Assembly: GCF_000633355.1 (NCBI RefSeq)
Contig: NZ_AYMQ01000010.1
Span: 1 to 45,598, forward strand
DNA length: 45,598 bases
DNA from: Serratia sp. H1w
GTDB lineage: Bacteria > Pseudomonadota > Gammaproteobacteria > Enterobacterales > Enterobacteriaceae
Reading direction: 5' to 3'
This document shows, piece after piece, positions 17,942 through 26,906 of the stretch. The position numbers and the translations under genes were made by a program. The notes beneath the pieces were generated by a model. The model had not been told where the DNA came from. It made no database searches and was given only the letters and a program-made list of their open reading frames with translations. The stretch's first letter is position 1; each line of letters begins with the position of its first letter.

Positions 17942-19024
17942 ATGGATAAAATCATTATTAGTCCCAGCAAATATGTTCAGGGCGAGAATTTGCTCGGTAA
18001 TATTGCTCACTATGTTAAACCGATGGGCGGCCAACCGCTGGTGATAGCCGATGAGTTTGTCACCCGTTTGGTTGGCGAGACGGTAAAACACAGCTTTAAA
18101 CAACATGACTTGCCGCTGGCGATGACGACATTCCACGGCGAGTGCTCGCGTCCGGAGATTGAGCGCATTATTGACCTCTGCGTTGAGCAACATATCGATG
18201 TTATCATCGGTATTGGCGGCGGCAAAACGATGGATACCGCCAAGGCAGTCGGTTTTTATCGCCAAATTCCTGTGGTAGTGGCCCCGACCATCGCCTCTAC
18301 CGATGCGCCAACCAGCGCACTGTCGGTGATCTACACCCCAGAAGGTGAGTTCAGCGAATACCTGATGTTCCCGAAAAACCCCGATATGGTGATGATGGAC
18401 ACCAAGGTGATTGCCGGTGCTCCGGTGCGTCTGCTGGTTTCCGGCATGGGCGATGCGCTTTCCACCTATTTTGAAGCGCGGGCCAACATGGTCTCGGGCA
18501 AAAAAACCATGGCAGGAGGCGCGCCGACACGTGCTGCTCAGGCATTGGCCAAACTCTGCTATGAGACGCTGCTGGAAGATGGTCTGAAAGCCAAGGTCGC
18601 GGCAGAAAACGGCTGCTGTTCCAAAGCGGTGGAAAATATTATTGAGGCGAATACCTACCTCAGCGGCATCGGTTTTGAAAGCAGCGGCCTGGCGGGGGCG
18701 CATGCCATCCACAACGGCTTGACCAAGCTGGAAGAGTGCCATCACCTGTATCACGGGGGAAAAGTGGCGTTCGGTACGCTGGTGCAGTTGGTGCTGGAAA
18801 ATGCTGCGATGAGCGAAATCAACACCGTGTTGAGCTTCTGCCGTTCTGTCGGTTTGCCGACCAACCTGCATATGATGGGGGTCAAGGAACTGAACATGGC
18901 CAAGCTACAGGAAGTGGCGGAAGCGGCCTGTGCGGAAGGGGAAACCATCCACAATTTGCCGTTCCCGGTCCAGGCCAAGGATGTATTGGCGGCTATCGTG
19001 ACCGCGCACCACTTGGGGTCGTAA
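17942..19024 (+). CDS. gldA: Glycerol dehydrogenase (NAD, metal-dependent)
   Basis: 360 residues (367 in E. coli GldA). Oxidises glycerol to dihydroxyacetone, the substrate of the adjacent kinase; the family also acts on other vicinal diols and on small hydroxyaldehydes. The NAD site shows GIGGGKTMDTAKA (about 90-102). Metal ligands are Asp171, His254 and His271 in GMGDALSTYFEAR, AGAHAIHNG and HLYHGGKVAFG. The Shine-Dalgarno is weak. It is divergent from dhaK with an operator between them, so glycerol or a related diol probably feeds the regulon. Confidence 0.92.
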   Translation: MDKIIISPSKYVQGENLLGNIAHYVKPMGGQPLVIADEFVTRLVGETVKHSFKQHDLPLAMTTFHGECSRPEIERIIDLCVEQHIDVIIGIGGGKTMDTAKAVGFYRQIPVVVAPTIASTDAPTSALSVIYTPEGEFSEYLMFPKNPDMVMMDTKVIAGAPVRLLVSGMGDALSTYFEARANMVSGKKTMAGGAPTRAAQALAKLCYETLLEDGLKAKVAAENGCCSKAVENIIEANTYLSGIGFESSGLAGAHAIHNGLTKLEECHHLYHGGKVAFGTLVQLVLENAAMSEINTVLSFCRSVGLPTNLHMMGVKELNMAKLQEVAEAACAEGETIHNLPFPVQAKDVLAAIVTAHHLGS

Positions 19025-19057
19025 GGTAATCCACATTACCTGCCTACGACGCAGAAC

Positions 19058-19099
19058 TAGCTCCCTCTCCTTTTTGGGGAGAGGGTTGGGGTGAGGGGG
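19058..19099 (+). repeat. CCCTCTCC/GGAGAGGG palindromic repeat, copy 2
   Basis: CTCCCTCTCC, a T-rich loop and GGGGAGAGGG, then the family tail TTGGGGTGAGGG. It lies 34 bp after the gldA stop and may end its transcript. Confidence 0.8.
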
Positions 19100-19141
19100 A
19101 ACTGCAATCACCGGACATACGTTAGATGAGCACTCACGCTA

Positions 19142-19158
19142 TGTTCCATGATGAAATG
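19142..19158. promoter_or_regulatory. Regulon operator 6 (MFS-eut, distal)
   Basis: TGTTCCA-TGA-TGAAATG, with the left arm identical to operator 1. Its centre is 31 bp from operator 7. Confidence 0.65.
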
Positions 19159-19172
19159 AATTGGTGCGTTAA

Positions 19173-19189
19173 AGGTTCAAAATGGAACA
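19173..19189. promoter_or_regulatory. Regulon operator 7 (MFS-eut, proximal)
   Basis: AGGTTCA-AAA-TGGAACA, whose core GTTCA-AAA-TGGAAC is strongly palindromic. It lies about 285 bp before the MFS gene, which heads the eut operon. This links eut transcription to the same factor as gcl and the BCCT gene. Confidence 0.65.
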
Positions 19190-19194
19190 TATTT

Positions 19195-19259
19195 TTATCC
19201 TCTTTGAACGATTTGTGATTGGCTGAAAATTAATGCAGTTTGGTGGACAAAGAGGATAA
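19195..19259. other. 12-bp perfect inverted repeat in the eut leader
   Basis: TTATCCTCTTTG (19195-19206) and CAAAGAGGATAA (19248-19259) are perfect complements separated by 41 bases. They begin 6 bases after operator 7. A -10-like GATAAC overlaps the right arm. They could bring together a looped repressor or, if transcribed, form a long stem. No cobalamin-riboswitch features are evident. Confidence 0.5.
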
Positions 19260-19473
19260 CGGTTTTTAGTTAAGCATCATGTTTCCAACGTTTTTAATTA
19301 GCGCTTGATGGTGGTGCACCACTAAGGAAGATAATATCAACTCAATTATTGGATAACGAAAAATTCCTGCTTTGGGAATAAAGAAACGTTAATCACTATC
19401 AGCGCTAGCCATCAAGAGACATTTTTGTGGCCGTCTACCTGTTTATATTTCTGAGAATATCAGGGGAATTACT

Positions 19474-20739
19474 ATGCAAAGTAACTGGAAGAAGTGGGTC
19501 ACATTGATCCTGTGCGGCATTGCCGGGAGTGCGATCTATAAATTGCCCTACCTGCGTGAAACCTATTATGAGGCCATGCAGCAGGCAACGGGCGCTACCA
19601 ACGCCCAACTGGGTTTTCTTATGACTGCTTACGGGCTGGTCAACTTCCTGCTGTATCTGCCAGGGGGTTGGGCTGCCGACCGTTTTTCTGCGCGTAAGCT
19701 GATGACCTTCTCACTGATTTCCACCGGGATTTCGGGTTTCTACTACGCCACCTTCCCAAGCTACACCATCATCGTGTTACTGCATGCGCTGTGGGCTATC
19801 ACCACCGTCTTCACCTTCTGGGCAGTGTGTGTGCGTATCATCCGTACCCTGGGGGAGAGCGCAGAGCAAGGGCGGCTGTATGGTTACTGGTTCCTGGGCA
19901 AAGGGTTGACCTCGATCGTGCTGGGCTTCCTGTCGGTGCCGCTGTTCGCCAAGTTTGGTGCTGGTGTTGAAGGTCTGCGCGCCACGATTATCTTCTACTC
20001 GGTGGTCACCATCCTGACCGGCGTGCTGGCCTGGTTCGTGTTTGAAGACGAAGCCAAATCGGGTGATAAGTCCAACTTCCGTCTCGCCGACATGGCCTTT
20101 GTGCTGAAAATGCCCACCATGTGGCTCGCCGGGACGGTGACCTTCTGTATGTGGTCGATCTATATCGGCTTCGGTATGGTCACTCCTTATCTGACCCAGG
20201 TGTTTAACATGGGCGGGGCCGAGGTCGCCTTGGCCAGCGTGATCCGTGCCTATGTACTGTTCGCGTTAGGGGGCTTGATTGGTGGGCAACTGGCCGACCG
20301 TTGCAAGTCACGTACCCGCTTTATGATTTATGCCTTTATGGGAATGATTGTCTTCACCCTGGTGTATGTGTTCTTGCCGGGCGACGCGAAGTTTATCGGT
20401 ATGGCTTTAGCCAACATGATCGCGCTCGGGGTATTTATTTACTCTGCCAACGCCGTGTTCTTCTCGATTATCGATGAAGTCAATATTCCTACCAAGGTGA
20501 CGGGTACCGCCGCTGGCTTTATTTCGCTGCTGACTTATTTCCCGGAAATTTATTGCTACACCATGGTGGGCAATATGGTCGACAACAAGCCGGGCGTGGC
20601 CGGTTATCAAGACGTATTCATGTTTATGCTGGGCTGTGCCGTGGTGGGTCTGGTTGCCGCATTGGTCTTGCAGCGGATGAATAGAGCGACCCATGCCGAA
20701 AAACAGGCTCTCAACAAGGCAGCCGAAAACGCCTCTTAA
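19474..20739 (+). CDS. MFS transporter heading the eut operon
   Basis: 421 residues with twelve predicted membrane helices. The MFS loop-2 signature is visible as [12 protein letters not shown] near residues 66-77, with a second-half equivalent, [13 protein letters not shown]. The substrate cannot be told from sequence. AGGGGA precedes the ATG, and eutS begins 17 bp after its stop, so it is the first gene of the operon. Because eutH, the usual ethanolamine permease gene, is missing, this protein is a plausible replacement importer for ethanolamine or an ethanolamine-containing compound (inference). Confidence 0.88.
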   Translation: MQSNWKKWVTLILCGIAGSAIYKLPYLRETYYEAMQQATGATNAQLGFLMTAYGLVNFLLYLPGGWAADRFSARKLMTFSLISTGISGFYYATFPSYTIIVLLHALWAITTVFTFWAVCVRIIRTLGESAEQGRLYGYWFLGKGLTSIVLGFLSVPLFAKFGAGVEGLRATIIFYSVVTILTGVLAWFVFEDEAKSGDKSNFRLADMAFVLKMPTMWLAGTVTFCMWSIYIGFGMVTPYLTQVFNMGGAEVALASVIRAYVLFALGGLIGGQLADRCKSRTRFMIYAFMGMIVFTLVYVFLPGDAKFIGMALANMIALGVFIYSANAVFFSIIDEVNIPTKVTGTAAGFISLLTYFPEIYCYTMVGNMVDNKPGVAGYQDVFMFMLGCAVVGLVAALVLQRMNRATHAEKQALNKAAENAS

Positions 20740-20756
20740 TTACGGGAGAATGTGCA

Positions 20757-21091
20757 ATGGAAAAGGAACGGATTATTCAGGAATTTGTGCCAGGCAAACA
20801 GGTGACGCTGGCGCACTTCATTGCACATCCGGGTGATGAACTGGCGAAAAAATAGGCGTTCCTGGCGCAGAGGCCATCGGCATTATGACCCTGACGCCGG
20901 GAGAAACCTCAATGATAGCGGGCGATCTGGCGACCAAGGCCGCCAATGTGCATATCGGCTTTCTGGATCGTTTTACCGGCGCGTTGGTGATTTATGGCTC
21001 GGTGGGGGCGGTAGAAGAAGCGTTGAAACAAACGGTGAACGGCTTGAGCCAACTGTTGAATTACGCCACTTGCCCAATAACCCGGAGTTGA
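20757..21091 (+). pseudogene. eutS: EutS-like microcompartment shell protein, frameshifted in an A run
   Basis: GGGAG precedes ATG 20757. The first frame reads [15 protein letters not shown] through HPGDELAKK and then stops at 20853-20855. The next frame continues [20 protein letters not shown] to the end at 21091, exactly as in EutS (111 residues). The shift lies in the A run at 20847-20852: seven A's would give an intact reading frame, six are present. EutS forms a bent hexamer in the shell. The rest of the gene is well conserved, so the cause is a recent mutation, a sequencing error, or slippage-based expression. Confidence 0.92.
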
Positions 21092-21094
21092 CCG

Positions 21095-21541
21095 ATGCGG
21101 CGCGCTATTTTTGTCGGTGCAATAGGGGCCGGTAAAACCACGCTGTTTAATACCTTGCAGGGGGATTATTCCCTGGCGAGAAAAACACAGGCGGTTGAAT
21201 TTAATGATTTTGGTGATGTAGACACGCCGGGTGAATATTTCAGCCACCCGCGTTTATACCATGCGCTGATTGGTAGCCTGGTGGATTGCGAATTATTGAT
21301 TTATGTCCATGCGGCTAACGATCTGCAATGCCGGATACCGAGTGGATTATTGGCTATTTATCCGCACCTGCAACGCACCGCGGTGATCACCAAGGCCGAT
21401 TTGCCGGATGCCGCAGTAGATGAGGTTACCGCCATGCTGCTGGCCGATGGCTTCAAGCCGCCAATATTTGTAGTTAACAGCCTGGATGCCGACAGCTTGG
21501 ACGAATTTAAGGCTTTTCTGGCGGCTCAGGGCGGCCAGTAA
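21095..21541 (+). CDS. eutP: EutP, small GTPase-like/acetate kinase of the eut operon
   Basis: 148 residues (about 159 in E. coli, which has a longer tail). P-loop GAIGAGKTT at about residues 9-17, then QAVEFNDFGDVDTPGEYF with a switch-like DTPGE, and TKAD near residue 108. Salmonella EutP has been reported to have acetate kinase activity, so it may make ATP from acetyl phosphate produced by EutD. The start lies 3 bp after the eutS frame, with GGAG inside the eutS end. Confidence 0.93.
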   Translation: MRRAIFVGAIGAGKTTLFNTLQGDYSLARKTQAVEFNDFGDVDTPGEYFSHPRLYHALIGSLVDCELLIYVHAANDLQCRIPSGLLAIYPHLQRTAVITKADLPDAAVDEVTAMLLADGFKPPIFVVNSLDADSLDEFKAFLAAQGGQ

Positions 21542-21552
21542 GAGGGAAATTC

Positions 21553-22239
21553 ATGAAGAAACTGATCACCGCCAATGACATACGTGACGCATCGGCGCAG
21601 GGGCAACAACAGATTTTGGTGGTACTGCGCGACTGCATTATCACTCCAGAGGCGCATTCGGTGGCGGAGCAGTTAGGTATCCGTATCGGCGAACAGCAGC
21701 CAGCGGTAGCGGAGGTGGCTACTAGCGAACGCCAGAAAATCCGTGAGCACATTCTGGCGCATTTGCCCGAGGGCAGTATGACCGAAACGTTGATCGCCCA
21801 ATTGATTGACAAGATTGAGCAAGAGCGGCAGGCCAAGAGCCCGGCACCAGCCAGCGACAGCGCTCCGGCGAGCTTCCGTTCGATCACCGGTAAAGGCGGG
21901 ATCAAGGTGGTTGATGGGGCTTCGGTGAATTTTGGCCGCTTTGCCGGAGCCGGAGATCATCAGGTTGGCTTGAGCGATCTGATCACGGCGCGCGATGGCA
22001 GCAGTATGGCGGCAGGGTTTATGCGCTGGGAGAAGGGGTTCTTCCCCTGGACGCTGAACTACGACGAAATCGACATGGTGATCGAAGGGGAGCTGCACAT
22101 CCGTCATCAAGGGGAGACGCTGATCGGCAAAGCCGGAGATGTGGTCTTCATTCCTAAAGGTTCCAGCATTGAGTTCGGCACCCCCAGCCACGTGCGTTTT
22201 CTGTATGTCGCCTGGCCTGCCAACTGGCAGGAGTGCTGA
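21553..22239 (+). CDS. eutQ: EutQ, cupin-domain protein of the eut operon
   Basis: 228 residues. A variable N-terminal half (about 1-105) ends in an Ala/Pro/Ser-rich linker. It is followed by a C-terminal cupin fold (about 115-225) with [20 protein letters not shown] and [17 protein letters not shown]. Salmonella EutQ was reported as an acetate kinase needed for anaerobic ethanolamine use. It lies 11 bp after eutP. In E. coli eutT follows here, but in this window the next gene is eutD. Confidence 0.94.
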   Translation: MKKLITANDIRDASAQGQQQILVVLRDCIITPEAHSVAEQLGIRIGEQQPAVAEVATSERQKIREHILAHLPEGSMTETLIAQLIDKIEQERQAKSPAPASDSAPASFRSITGKGGIKVVDGASVNFGRFAGAGDHQVGLSDLITARDGSSMAAGFMRWEKGFFPWTLNYDEIDMVIEGELHIRHQGETLIGKAGDVVFIPKGSSIEFGTPSHVRFLYVAWPANWQEC

Positions 22240-22243
22240 GCAC

Positions 22244-23251
22244 ATGTTGATTGAACGTTGTCAGCAGTTGGCTCGTCAGCAGCCTCGGCGGGTGGTTTTC
22301 CCCGATGCGCTCGACGTGCGGGTATTGGAGGCGGCGAGCTTTCTGCTGCACCACGGCTTGGCTCAGCCGATCCTGATCGCCAATCCGTTTGCTCTGCGGC
22401 ATTTTGCCCACAGCCAGCGCATGACGATCGACGGCCTAACGGTGATCGACCCACAAAACGCTAGCGGTTGGTGCGCGGAGTTTGAGCAACGCTTGCAGCA
22501 GCGCCTTGGCGATAAGGCACCCGATAACGGTGCGGAAAAATTGCGTCAGCCGCTGTGGTTTGCAGCAGCAATGTTGGCCGCGGGTAAGGCCGATCTGTGC
22601 ATCGCCGGCAATCTCTCCTCCACCGCCGCCGTATTGCGGGCGGGTTTGAAGGTGATCGGCCTGCAACCAGGGGTGAAAACGTTGTCTTCGCTGTTCCTGA
22701 TGTTGCCACCCAATCAGGGGGAAGTATTAGGGTTTGCCGATTGCAGCGTAGTGCCGCAACCCACGGCGGCACAGTTGGCTGATATCGCACTCAGCAGTGC
22801 CGCGACTTATCAGGCAATCACCGGGGAAACGGCGCGGGTGGCGATGCTGTCATTTTCGACCTGGGGCAGTGCCAAACACCCCAATGTCGCTTGCGTACAA
22901 CAGGCGACGGAACTGGTGCGTTCCCGGGCTGCGGATCTTTGTGTGGAGGGCGAATTGCAATTTGATGCTGCGTTCTCACCCGATGTCGCCAGCCAGAAAG
23001 CGCCGGGGAGCGTGCTGGCTGGGCGGGCCAACGTCATGGTCTTCCCTTCGCTCGAAGCGGGCAATATTGGCTACAAGATCGCCCAGCGATTAGGCGGTTA
23101 TCGAGCCTTGGGGCCGCTGATCCAGGGGCTGAATGCGCAGATGCACGATCTGTCCCGTGGCTGTAGCGCACAAGACATTATCGAACTGGCGTTGGTCGCA
23201 CAAACTCAGTGCCAGGCGGCAGAACAGCCGCAATTGGCAACGACCGAATAA
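22244..23251 (+). CDS. eutD: Phosphate acetyltransferase EutD
   Basis: 335 residues (338 in E. coli). Converts acetyl-CoA made by EutE to acetyl phosphate and recycles CoA inside the compartment. Typical blocks are [45 protein letters not shown] and [17 protein letters not shown] chose ATG 22244 over the longer ORF because [10 protein letters not shown] matches the family start and the longer form would overlap eutQ. It starts four bases after the eutQ stop, directly where eutT would normally intervene. Confidence 0.95.
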   Translation: MLIERCQQLARQQPRRVVFPDALDVRVLEAASFLLHHGLAQPILIANPFALRHFAHSQRMTIDGLTVIDPQNASGWCAEFEQRLQQRLGDKAPDNGAEKLRQPLWFAAAMLAAGKADLCIAGNLSSTAAVLRAGLKVIGLQPGVKTLSSLFLMLPPNQGEVLGFADCSVVPQPTAAQLADIALSSAATYQAITGETARVAMLSFSTWGSAKHPNVACVQQATELVRSRAADLCVEGELQFDAAFSPDVASQKAPGSVLAGRANVMVFPSLEAGNIGYKIAQRLGGYRALGPLIQGLNAQMHDLSRGCSAQDIIELALVAQTQCQAAEQPQLATTE

Positions 23252-23302
23252 CCAAGTTATCAAACCGGTCCCAAACAGGGATCTCACAACGAGGAATACA
23301 TC

Positions 23303-23596
23303 ATGGAAGCATTGGGAATGATCGAAACCAAAGGGCTGGTTGCGCTGATTGAAGCATCGGATGCCATGGTTAAAGCGGCACGCGTCAAGCTGGTGGGGGT
23401 GAAGCAGATCGGCGGTGGGTTGGTTACGGCGATGGTGCGTGGTGACGTGGCTGCCTGTAAGGCCGCTACCGATGCGGGTGCCGCTGCCGCGCAGCGCCTT
23501 GGCGAGCTGGTGTCGGTGCATGTGATCCCGCGTCCACACGGCGATCTGGAAGATATTTTCCCTATCAAAATGTCCAGCGATAACCCAATCGACTAA
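23303..23596 (+). CDS. eutM: EutM hexameric shell protein
   Basis: 97 residues forming a single BMC domain, nearly identical to E. coli EutM through [14 protein letters not shown]. It is the main flat-facet protein of the ethanolamine compartment. The pore loop KQIGGG is conserved. Only the last eight residues differ notably. The Shine-Dalgarno GAGGAA lies before the ATG. Confidence 0.97.
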   Translation: MEALGMIETKGLVALIEASDAMVKAARVKLVGVKQIGGGLVTAMVRGDVAACKAATDAGAAAAQRLGELVSVHVIPRPHGDLEDIFPIKMSSDNPID

Positions 23597-23672
23597 GCCG
23601 AGCGCGTGGCATCGTGCCACGCCTGATTAGCCAGATTTGGGCAAGGCTATCTCAACGCGCAAGGAGGTGACT

Positions 23673-23960
23673 ATGAAGCTGGCCGTGGTGATTGGGCAGG
23701 TCGTATGCACCGTGCGGCATGCTGGCCTGGAACATGACAAGTTGCTGCTGGTGGAAACCATTAACCGCCAGGGCGAACCGAGCGGGGAATGTGCCGTGGC
23801 GACCGACAACATCGGTGCCGGTAACGGCGAGTGGGTGCTGGTGGTCAGCGGGAGTTCGGCACGCTGTGTTAATCGCAGCGGTGCTTCACCGGTCGATCTG
23901 AGCGTTATCGGCATTGTGGATGAGGCCGTTATGGGCAGCCAGGTCATTTTTCACAAGTAA
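23673..23960 (+). CDS. eutN: EutN pentameric vertex protein
   Basis: 95 residues, a BMC vertex protein of the EutN/CcmL type that caps the corners of the shell. Typical sequence includes GQVVCTVRH, DNIGAGNGEWVLVVSGSSAR and VIGIVDEAV. The start is placed at ATG 23673, just after a very strong AAGGAGGTGA, and not at the longer in-frame ATG 23637. Confidence 0.96.
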   Translation: MKLAVVIGQVVCTVRHAGLEHDKLLLVETINRQGEPSGECAVATDNIGAGNGEWVLVVSGSSARCVNRSGASPVDLSVIGIVDEAVMGSQVIFHK

Positions 23961-23980
23961 TGCAGTGACGGGGGCAAAGG

Positions 23981-25396
23981 GTGAATATTGACCAGAAAGA
24001 AATTGAGCAGGTGGTGAAAGCGGTGCTGGCGGGTATGGGAGCCATGCCGCCGGTCGCTCAGCCGCCGCAAAGCAATGGCAGCGGCGTGTTTGCTTCATTG
24101 GACGACGCGGTTGGCGCTGCCATGCAGGCCCAGAAGTCGTTACACAGCGTTGCAATGCGGCAACTGGCTATCGCGGCTATTCGCCAGGCTGGCGAACAGC
24201 ATGCACAACTGCTGGCCGAGATGGCGGTGGAAGAAACCAGCATGGGCCGCGTGGCAGACAAATACGCCAAGAACGTGGCTCAAGCTCGGGGCACGCCCGG
24301 CGTGGAGTGTTTGCAACCGCAGGTACTGACCGGCGATCGCGGCCTGACCCTGATTGAGAATGCGGCCTGGGGCGTAGTGGCTTCAGTGACGCCATCCACC
24401 AACCCGGCGGCCACGGTGATCAATAACGCCATCAGCATGATTGCGGCGGGCAACAGCGTGGTGTTTGCCCCGCATCCGGCGGCTAAAAAAGTGTCGCAAA
24501 AAACCGTCAGTCTGCTGAACGAGGCGATTGTTGCCGCCGGAGGTCCCGCCGATCTCTTGGTTACGGTGGTTAACCCGGATATCGAGACGGCCCAGCGCCT
24601 GTTCAAATACCCTGGCATCGGCCTGCTGGTAGTTACCGGTGGGGAAGCGGTAGTGGAGGCCGCGCGCAAACACACCAACAAACGACTGATCGCCGCAGGA
24701 GCCGGTAATCCCCCGGTGGTGGTTGATGAGAGTGCCGACATTGCACGCGCGGCATGTGCCATCGTGCAGGGTGCATCCTTTGACAACAACCTGATCTGTG
24801 CCGATGAAAAAGTCCTGATCGTGGTGGAGAGCGTTGCCGATGCGTTGCTGAGCGAAATGCAGCGTCATCACGCCGTGCTGCTGACGGCAGAACAGACGCG
24901 GCAACTGATGCCGATGCTGCTGAAAAATATTGATGATAACGGCAAAGGCCAGGTCAGCCGTGATTGGGTGGGCCGCGACGCGGCAAAAATTGCCGCCACC
25001 ATCGGGTTGAATGTCAGTAGCGATACGCGGCTACTGTTGGCCGAAACGGACGCCCGGCACCCGTTTGCAGTAACCGAAATGATGATGCCGGTACTCCCTG
25101 TGGTGCGCGTAGCCAATGTGGATCAAGCGATTGATCTGGCGGTGAAGCTGGAAGGCGGCTGCCACCATACGGCGGCGATGCACTCACGCAATATCGAGCA
25201 TCTCGATCGCATGGCCAACGCTATCAATACCAGCATTTTTGTTAAAAATGGCCCCTGCATCGCGGGGTTGGGATTCGGGGGCGAAGGCTGGACGTCCATG
25301 ACCATCACCACGCCAACCGGGGAAGGGGTGACATCGGCACGAACCTTTGTTCGCTTACGCCGCTGCGTGATGGTGGATGCGTTACGCATTGTCTAA
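23981..25396 (+). CDS. eutE: Acetaldehyde dehydrogenase (acylating) EutE
   Basis: 471 residues (467 in E. coli). Converts acetaldehyde, CoA and NAD+ to acetyl-CoA inside the compartment. The catalytic Cys273 lies in FDNNLICADEK. The N-terminal helix MNIDQKEIEQVVKAVLAGM has the amphipathic pattern of encapsulation peptides and is followed by a Pro/Gly linker. The start codon is GTG, with GGGGG/AAGG upstream. No eutJ gene follows. Confidence 0.96.
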   Translation: MNIDQKEIEQVVKAVLAGMGAMPPVAQPPQSNGSGVFASLDDAVGAAMQAQKSLHSVAMRQLAIAAIRQAGEQHAQLLAEMAVEETSMGRVADKYAKNVAQARGTPGVECLQPQVLTGDRGLTLIENAAWGVVASVTPSTNPAATVINNAISMIAAGNSVVFAPHPAAKKVSQKTVSLLNEAIVAAGGPADLLVTVVNPDIETAQRLFKYPGIGLLVVTGGEAVVEAARKHTNKRLIAAGAGNPPVVVDESADIARAACAIVQGASFDNNLICADEKVLIVVESVADALLSEMQRHHAVLLTAEQTRQLMPMLLKNIDDNGKGQVSRDWVGRDAAKIAATIGLNVSSDTRLLLAETDARHPFAVTEMMMPVLPVVRVANVDQAIDLAVKLEGGCHHTAAMHSRNIEHLDRMANAINTSIFVKNGPCIAGLGFGGEGWTSMTITTPTGEGVTSARTFVRLRRCVMVDALRIV

Positions 25397-25409
25397 CCGG
25401 GAGGTGGCT

Positions 25410-26615
25410 ATGTCAGTTGAGAACACCCCGGCCGAACAGGTGCAGGCAGCGATCTATCATGCCCTGGATATGGTGAGTGCCCGTCAGGTCAGAGAGTTTG
25501 CGGTCCCTCCGGCCACGTTGATGGGGCCAGGCGCGGTGGCCCGCTGTGGGCAGGCGTTGGCGGAACGCGGTATCCAGCGGGTGTTCGTCATGGTGGATGC
25601 CAATCTGCATCTTGCCGGTATTACGCGGGGGTTACTGCGGAGCCTGCAACAGCAGGGTATCACCTGCGAGATTTGGCCTTGCCCGGTGGGGGAACCTGTC
25701 GATACGGATGTGTTGGCCGCCGTGCAGCAATTACAGCAGTTGAACTGTGACAGCATTCTGGCCTTTGGTGGCGGCTCGATTTTGGATGCGGCCAAGACAG
25801 TTGCCGTGCTGGCCGCCAACCCAACGCTGGCTTTAGCGGATTTGCGGTTAGGTGTCCGTCTGGCCCCTCGTGTACCGCTGATCGCCATACCGACCACGGC
25901 AGGGACCGGCTCGGAAGCGACTAACGTTGCCGTGATTATCTCGGCCGCCTCGCAGCATAAACAGGTGCTGGTACATGGGATGCTGATCCCCGATCTGGCG
26001 ATTATCGATGCCAGCCTGACGCTGGGGGTGCCGCCGTCAATCACCGCCGCGACGGGTATCGATGCGCTGACCCATGCGATTGAAGCCTACGTTGCCAGTA
26101 ACGCCACTCCGCTGACTCGCAGCCTGGCAACGCGGGCGATTAGCCTGATTGCAGAGGCTTTACCGCAGGCGGTGGGCCAGGGGCAGGCTATGGCCGCCCG
26201 GGAGGCGCTGATGCTGGCGTCTTATATGGCGGGTATGGCATTTTCCAATGCCGGATTGGGCATCTGCCATGCCTGTGCACATCAGATTGGGGCCGCCTAT
26301 GGCATCCCGCACGGCTTGGCAAATGCCATCATGCTACCGGCAGTAATGAAGTTTAATCGCCTGGTTTGCAAGAGCGGCTATGCCGAAATTGGATTGGCCT
26401 TAACCGGCAAGGTGGGAAGCGCTGATGATGCGATTTTGGCGGTGGAGCAGTTGATTGCCGATGTTGAGTTGGACGCTGGTTTGCAGCAGAGAGGTGGCAA
26501 GGAGTCGGATTTTGCCGGGTTCGCCAAGGCTGCCATGCAGGATGCCTGCATTCGCACCAACCCACGAACTGTGACCGAAGAGCAGATTGTGAGGTTGTAT
26601 CGGGATGCTCGGTGA
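25410..26615 (+). CDS. eutG: Iron-type alcohol dehydrogenase EutG
   Basis: 401 residues (395 in E. coli). Reduces acetaldehyde to ethanol and so regenerates NAD+ within the compartment. Features are the nucleotide-binding FGGGSILDAAKT, PTTAGTGSEATN, and the metal-binding stretches DALTHAIEAY and CHACAHQIGAAYGIPHG. The N-terminal extension MSVENTPAEQVQAAIYHALD may be an encapsulation peptide. ATG 25410 follows GGGAGGTG. The eutH gene that normally follows is absent. Confidence 0.95.
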   Translation: MSVENTPAEQVQAAIYHALDMVSARQVREFAVPPATLMGPGAVARCGQALAERGIQRVFVMVDANLHLAGITRGLLRSLQQQGITCEIWPCPVGEPVDTDVLAAVQQLQQLNCDSILAFGGGSILDAAKTVAVLAANPTLALADLRLGVRLAPRVPLIAIPTTAGTGSEATNVAVIISAASQHKQVLVHGMLIPDLAIIDASLTLGVPPSITAATGIDALTHAIEAYVASNATPLTRSLATRAISLIAEALPQAVGQGQAMAAREALMLASYMAGMAFSNAGLGICHACAHQIGAAYGIPHGLANAIMLPAVMKFNRLVCKSGYAEIGLALTGKVGSADDAILAVEQLIADVELDAGLQQRGGKESDFAGFAKAAMQDACIRTNPRTVTEEQIVRLYRDAR

Positions 26616-26619
26616 TCGG

Positions 26620-26662
26620 CCCCTCACCCTAACCCTCTCCCAAGGGGAGAGGGGACCGATCG
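26620..26662 (-). repeat. Palindromic repeat, copy 3 (inverse orientation)
   Basis: CCCTCACCCTAACCCTCTCC, a short loop and GGGGAGAGGGG. It starts 5 bp after the eutG stop, in the opposite orientation to copies 4 and 5. It opens the gap where eutH would normally be. Confidence 0.85.
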
Positions 26663-26724
26663 CGTTAGCTGTAATTTCGGTTAAATTCTGAGGCTGAGGA
26701 TGTGCTGGTGAATATTATTCCCGG

Positions 26725-26876
26725 AGGATCACTGGCTAACCAAGAGCACGGGCTAGCTCCCTCTCCTTGGGGAGAGGGTTGGGGTGAGGGCGATTTTTCG
26801 CTCTCTTCGAAGGATCACCGGCTAACCAAGAGCACGGACTGGCTCCCTCTCCTTGGGGAGAGGGTTGGGGTGAGGG
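26725..26876 (+). repeat. Tandem pair of palindromic repeats, copies 4 and 5
   Basis: A 66-bp unit beginning AGGATCAC and ending GGGGTGAGGG occurs at 26725-26790 and again at 26811-26876, with an 86-bp period and few differences. Each unit holds CTCCCTCTCC-TTGG-GGAGAGGG. This tandem duplication lies between eutG and eutA, just before the eutA ribosome binding site. Confidence 0.9.
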
Positions 26877-26906
26877 AGACGGGTTTGATGAAATGGAGGC
26901 TCGGTT

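Noticed and set aside
17927-18871. Long minus-strand ORF (314 codons) opposite gldA
   Set aside because: Shadow frame of a well-conserved glycerol dehydrogenase; its His/Arg-rich composition is typical of antisense frames.
19190-19473. Cobalamin riboswitch before the eut operon
   Set aside because: I could not find the conserved B12-box or an equivalent fold; the only strong structure is the 12-bp inverted repeat.
26620-26876. Possible CRISPR array because of repeated units
   Set aside because: The repeats are palindromic extragenic elements in mixed orientation, with only two tandem units and no cas genes.
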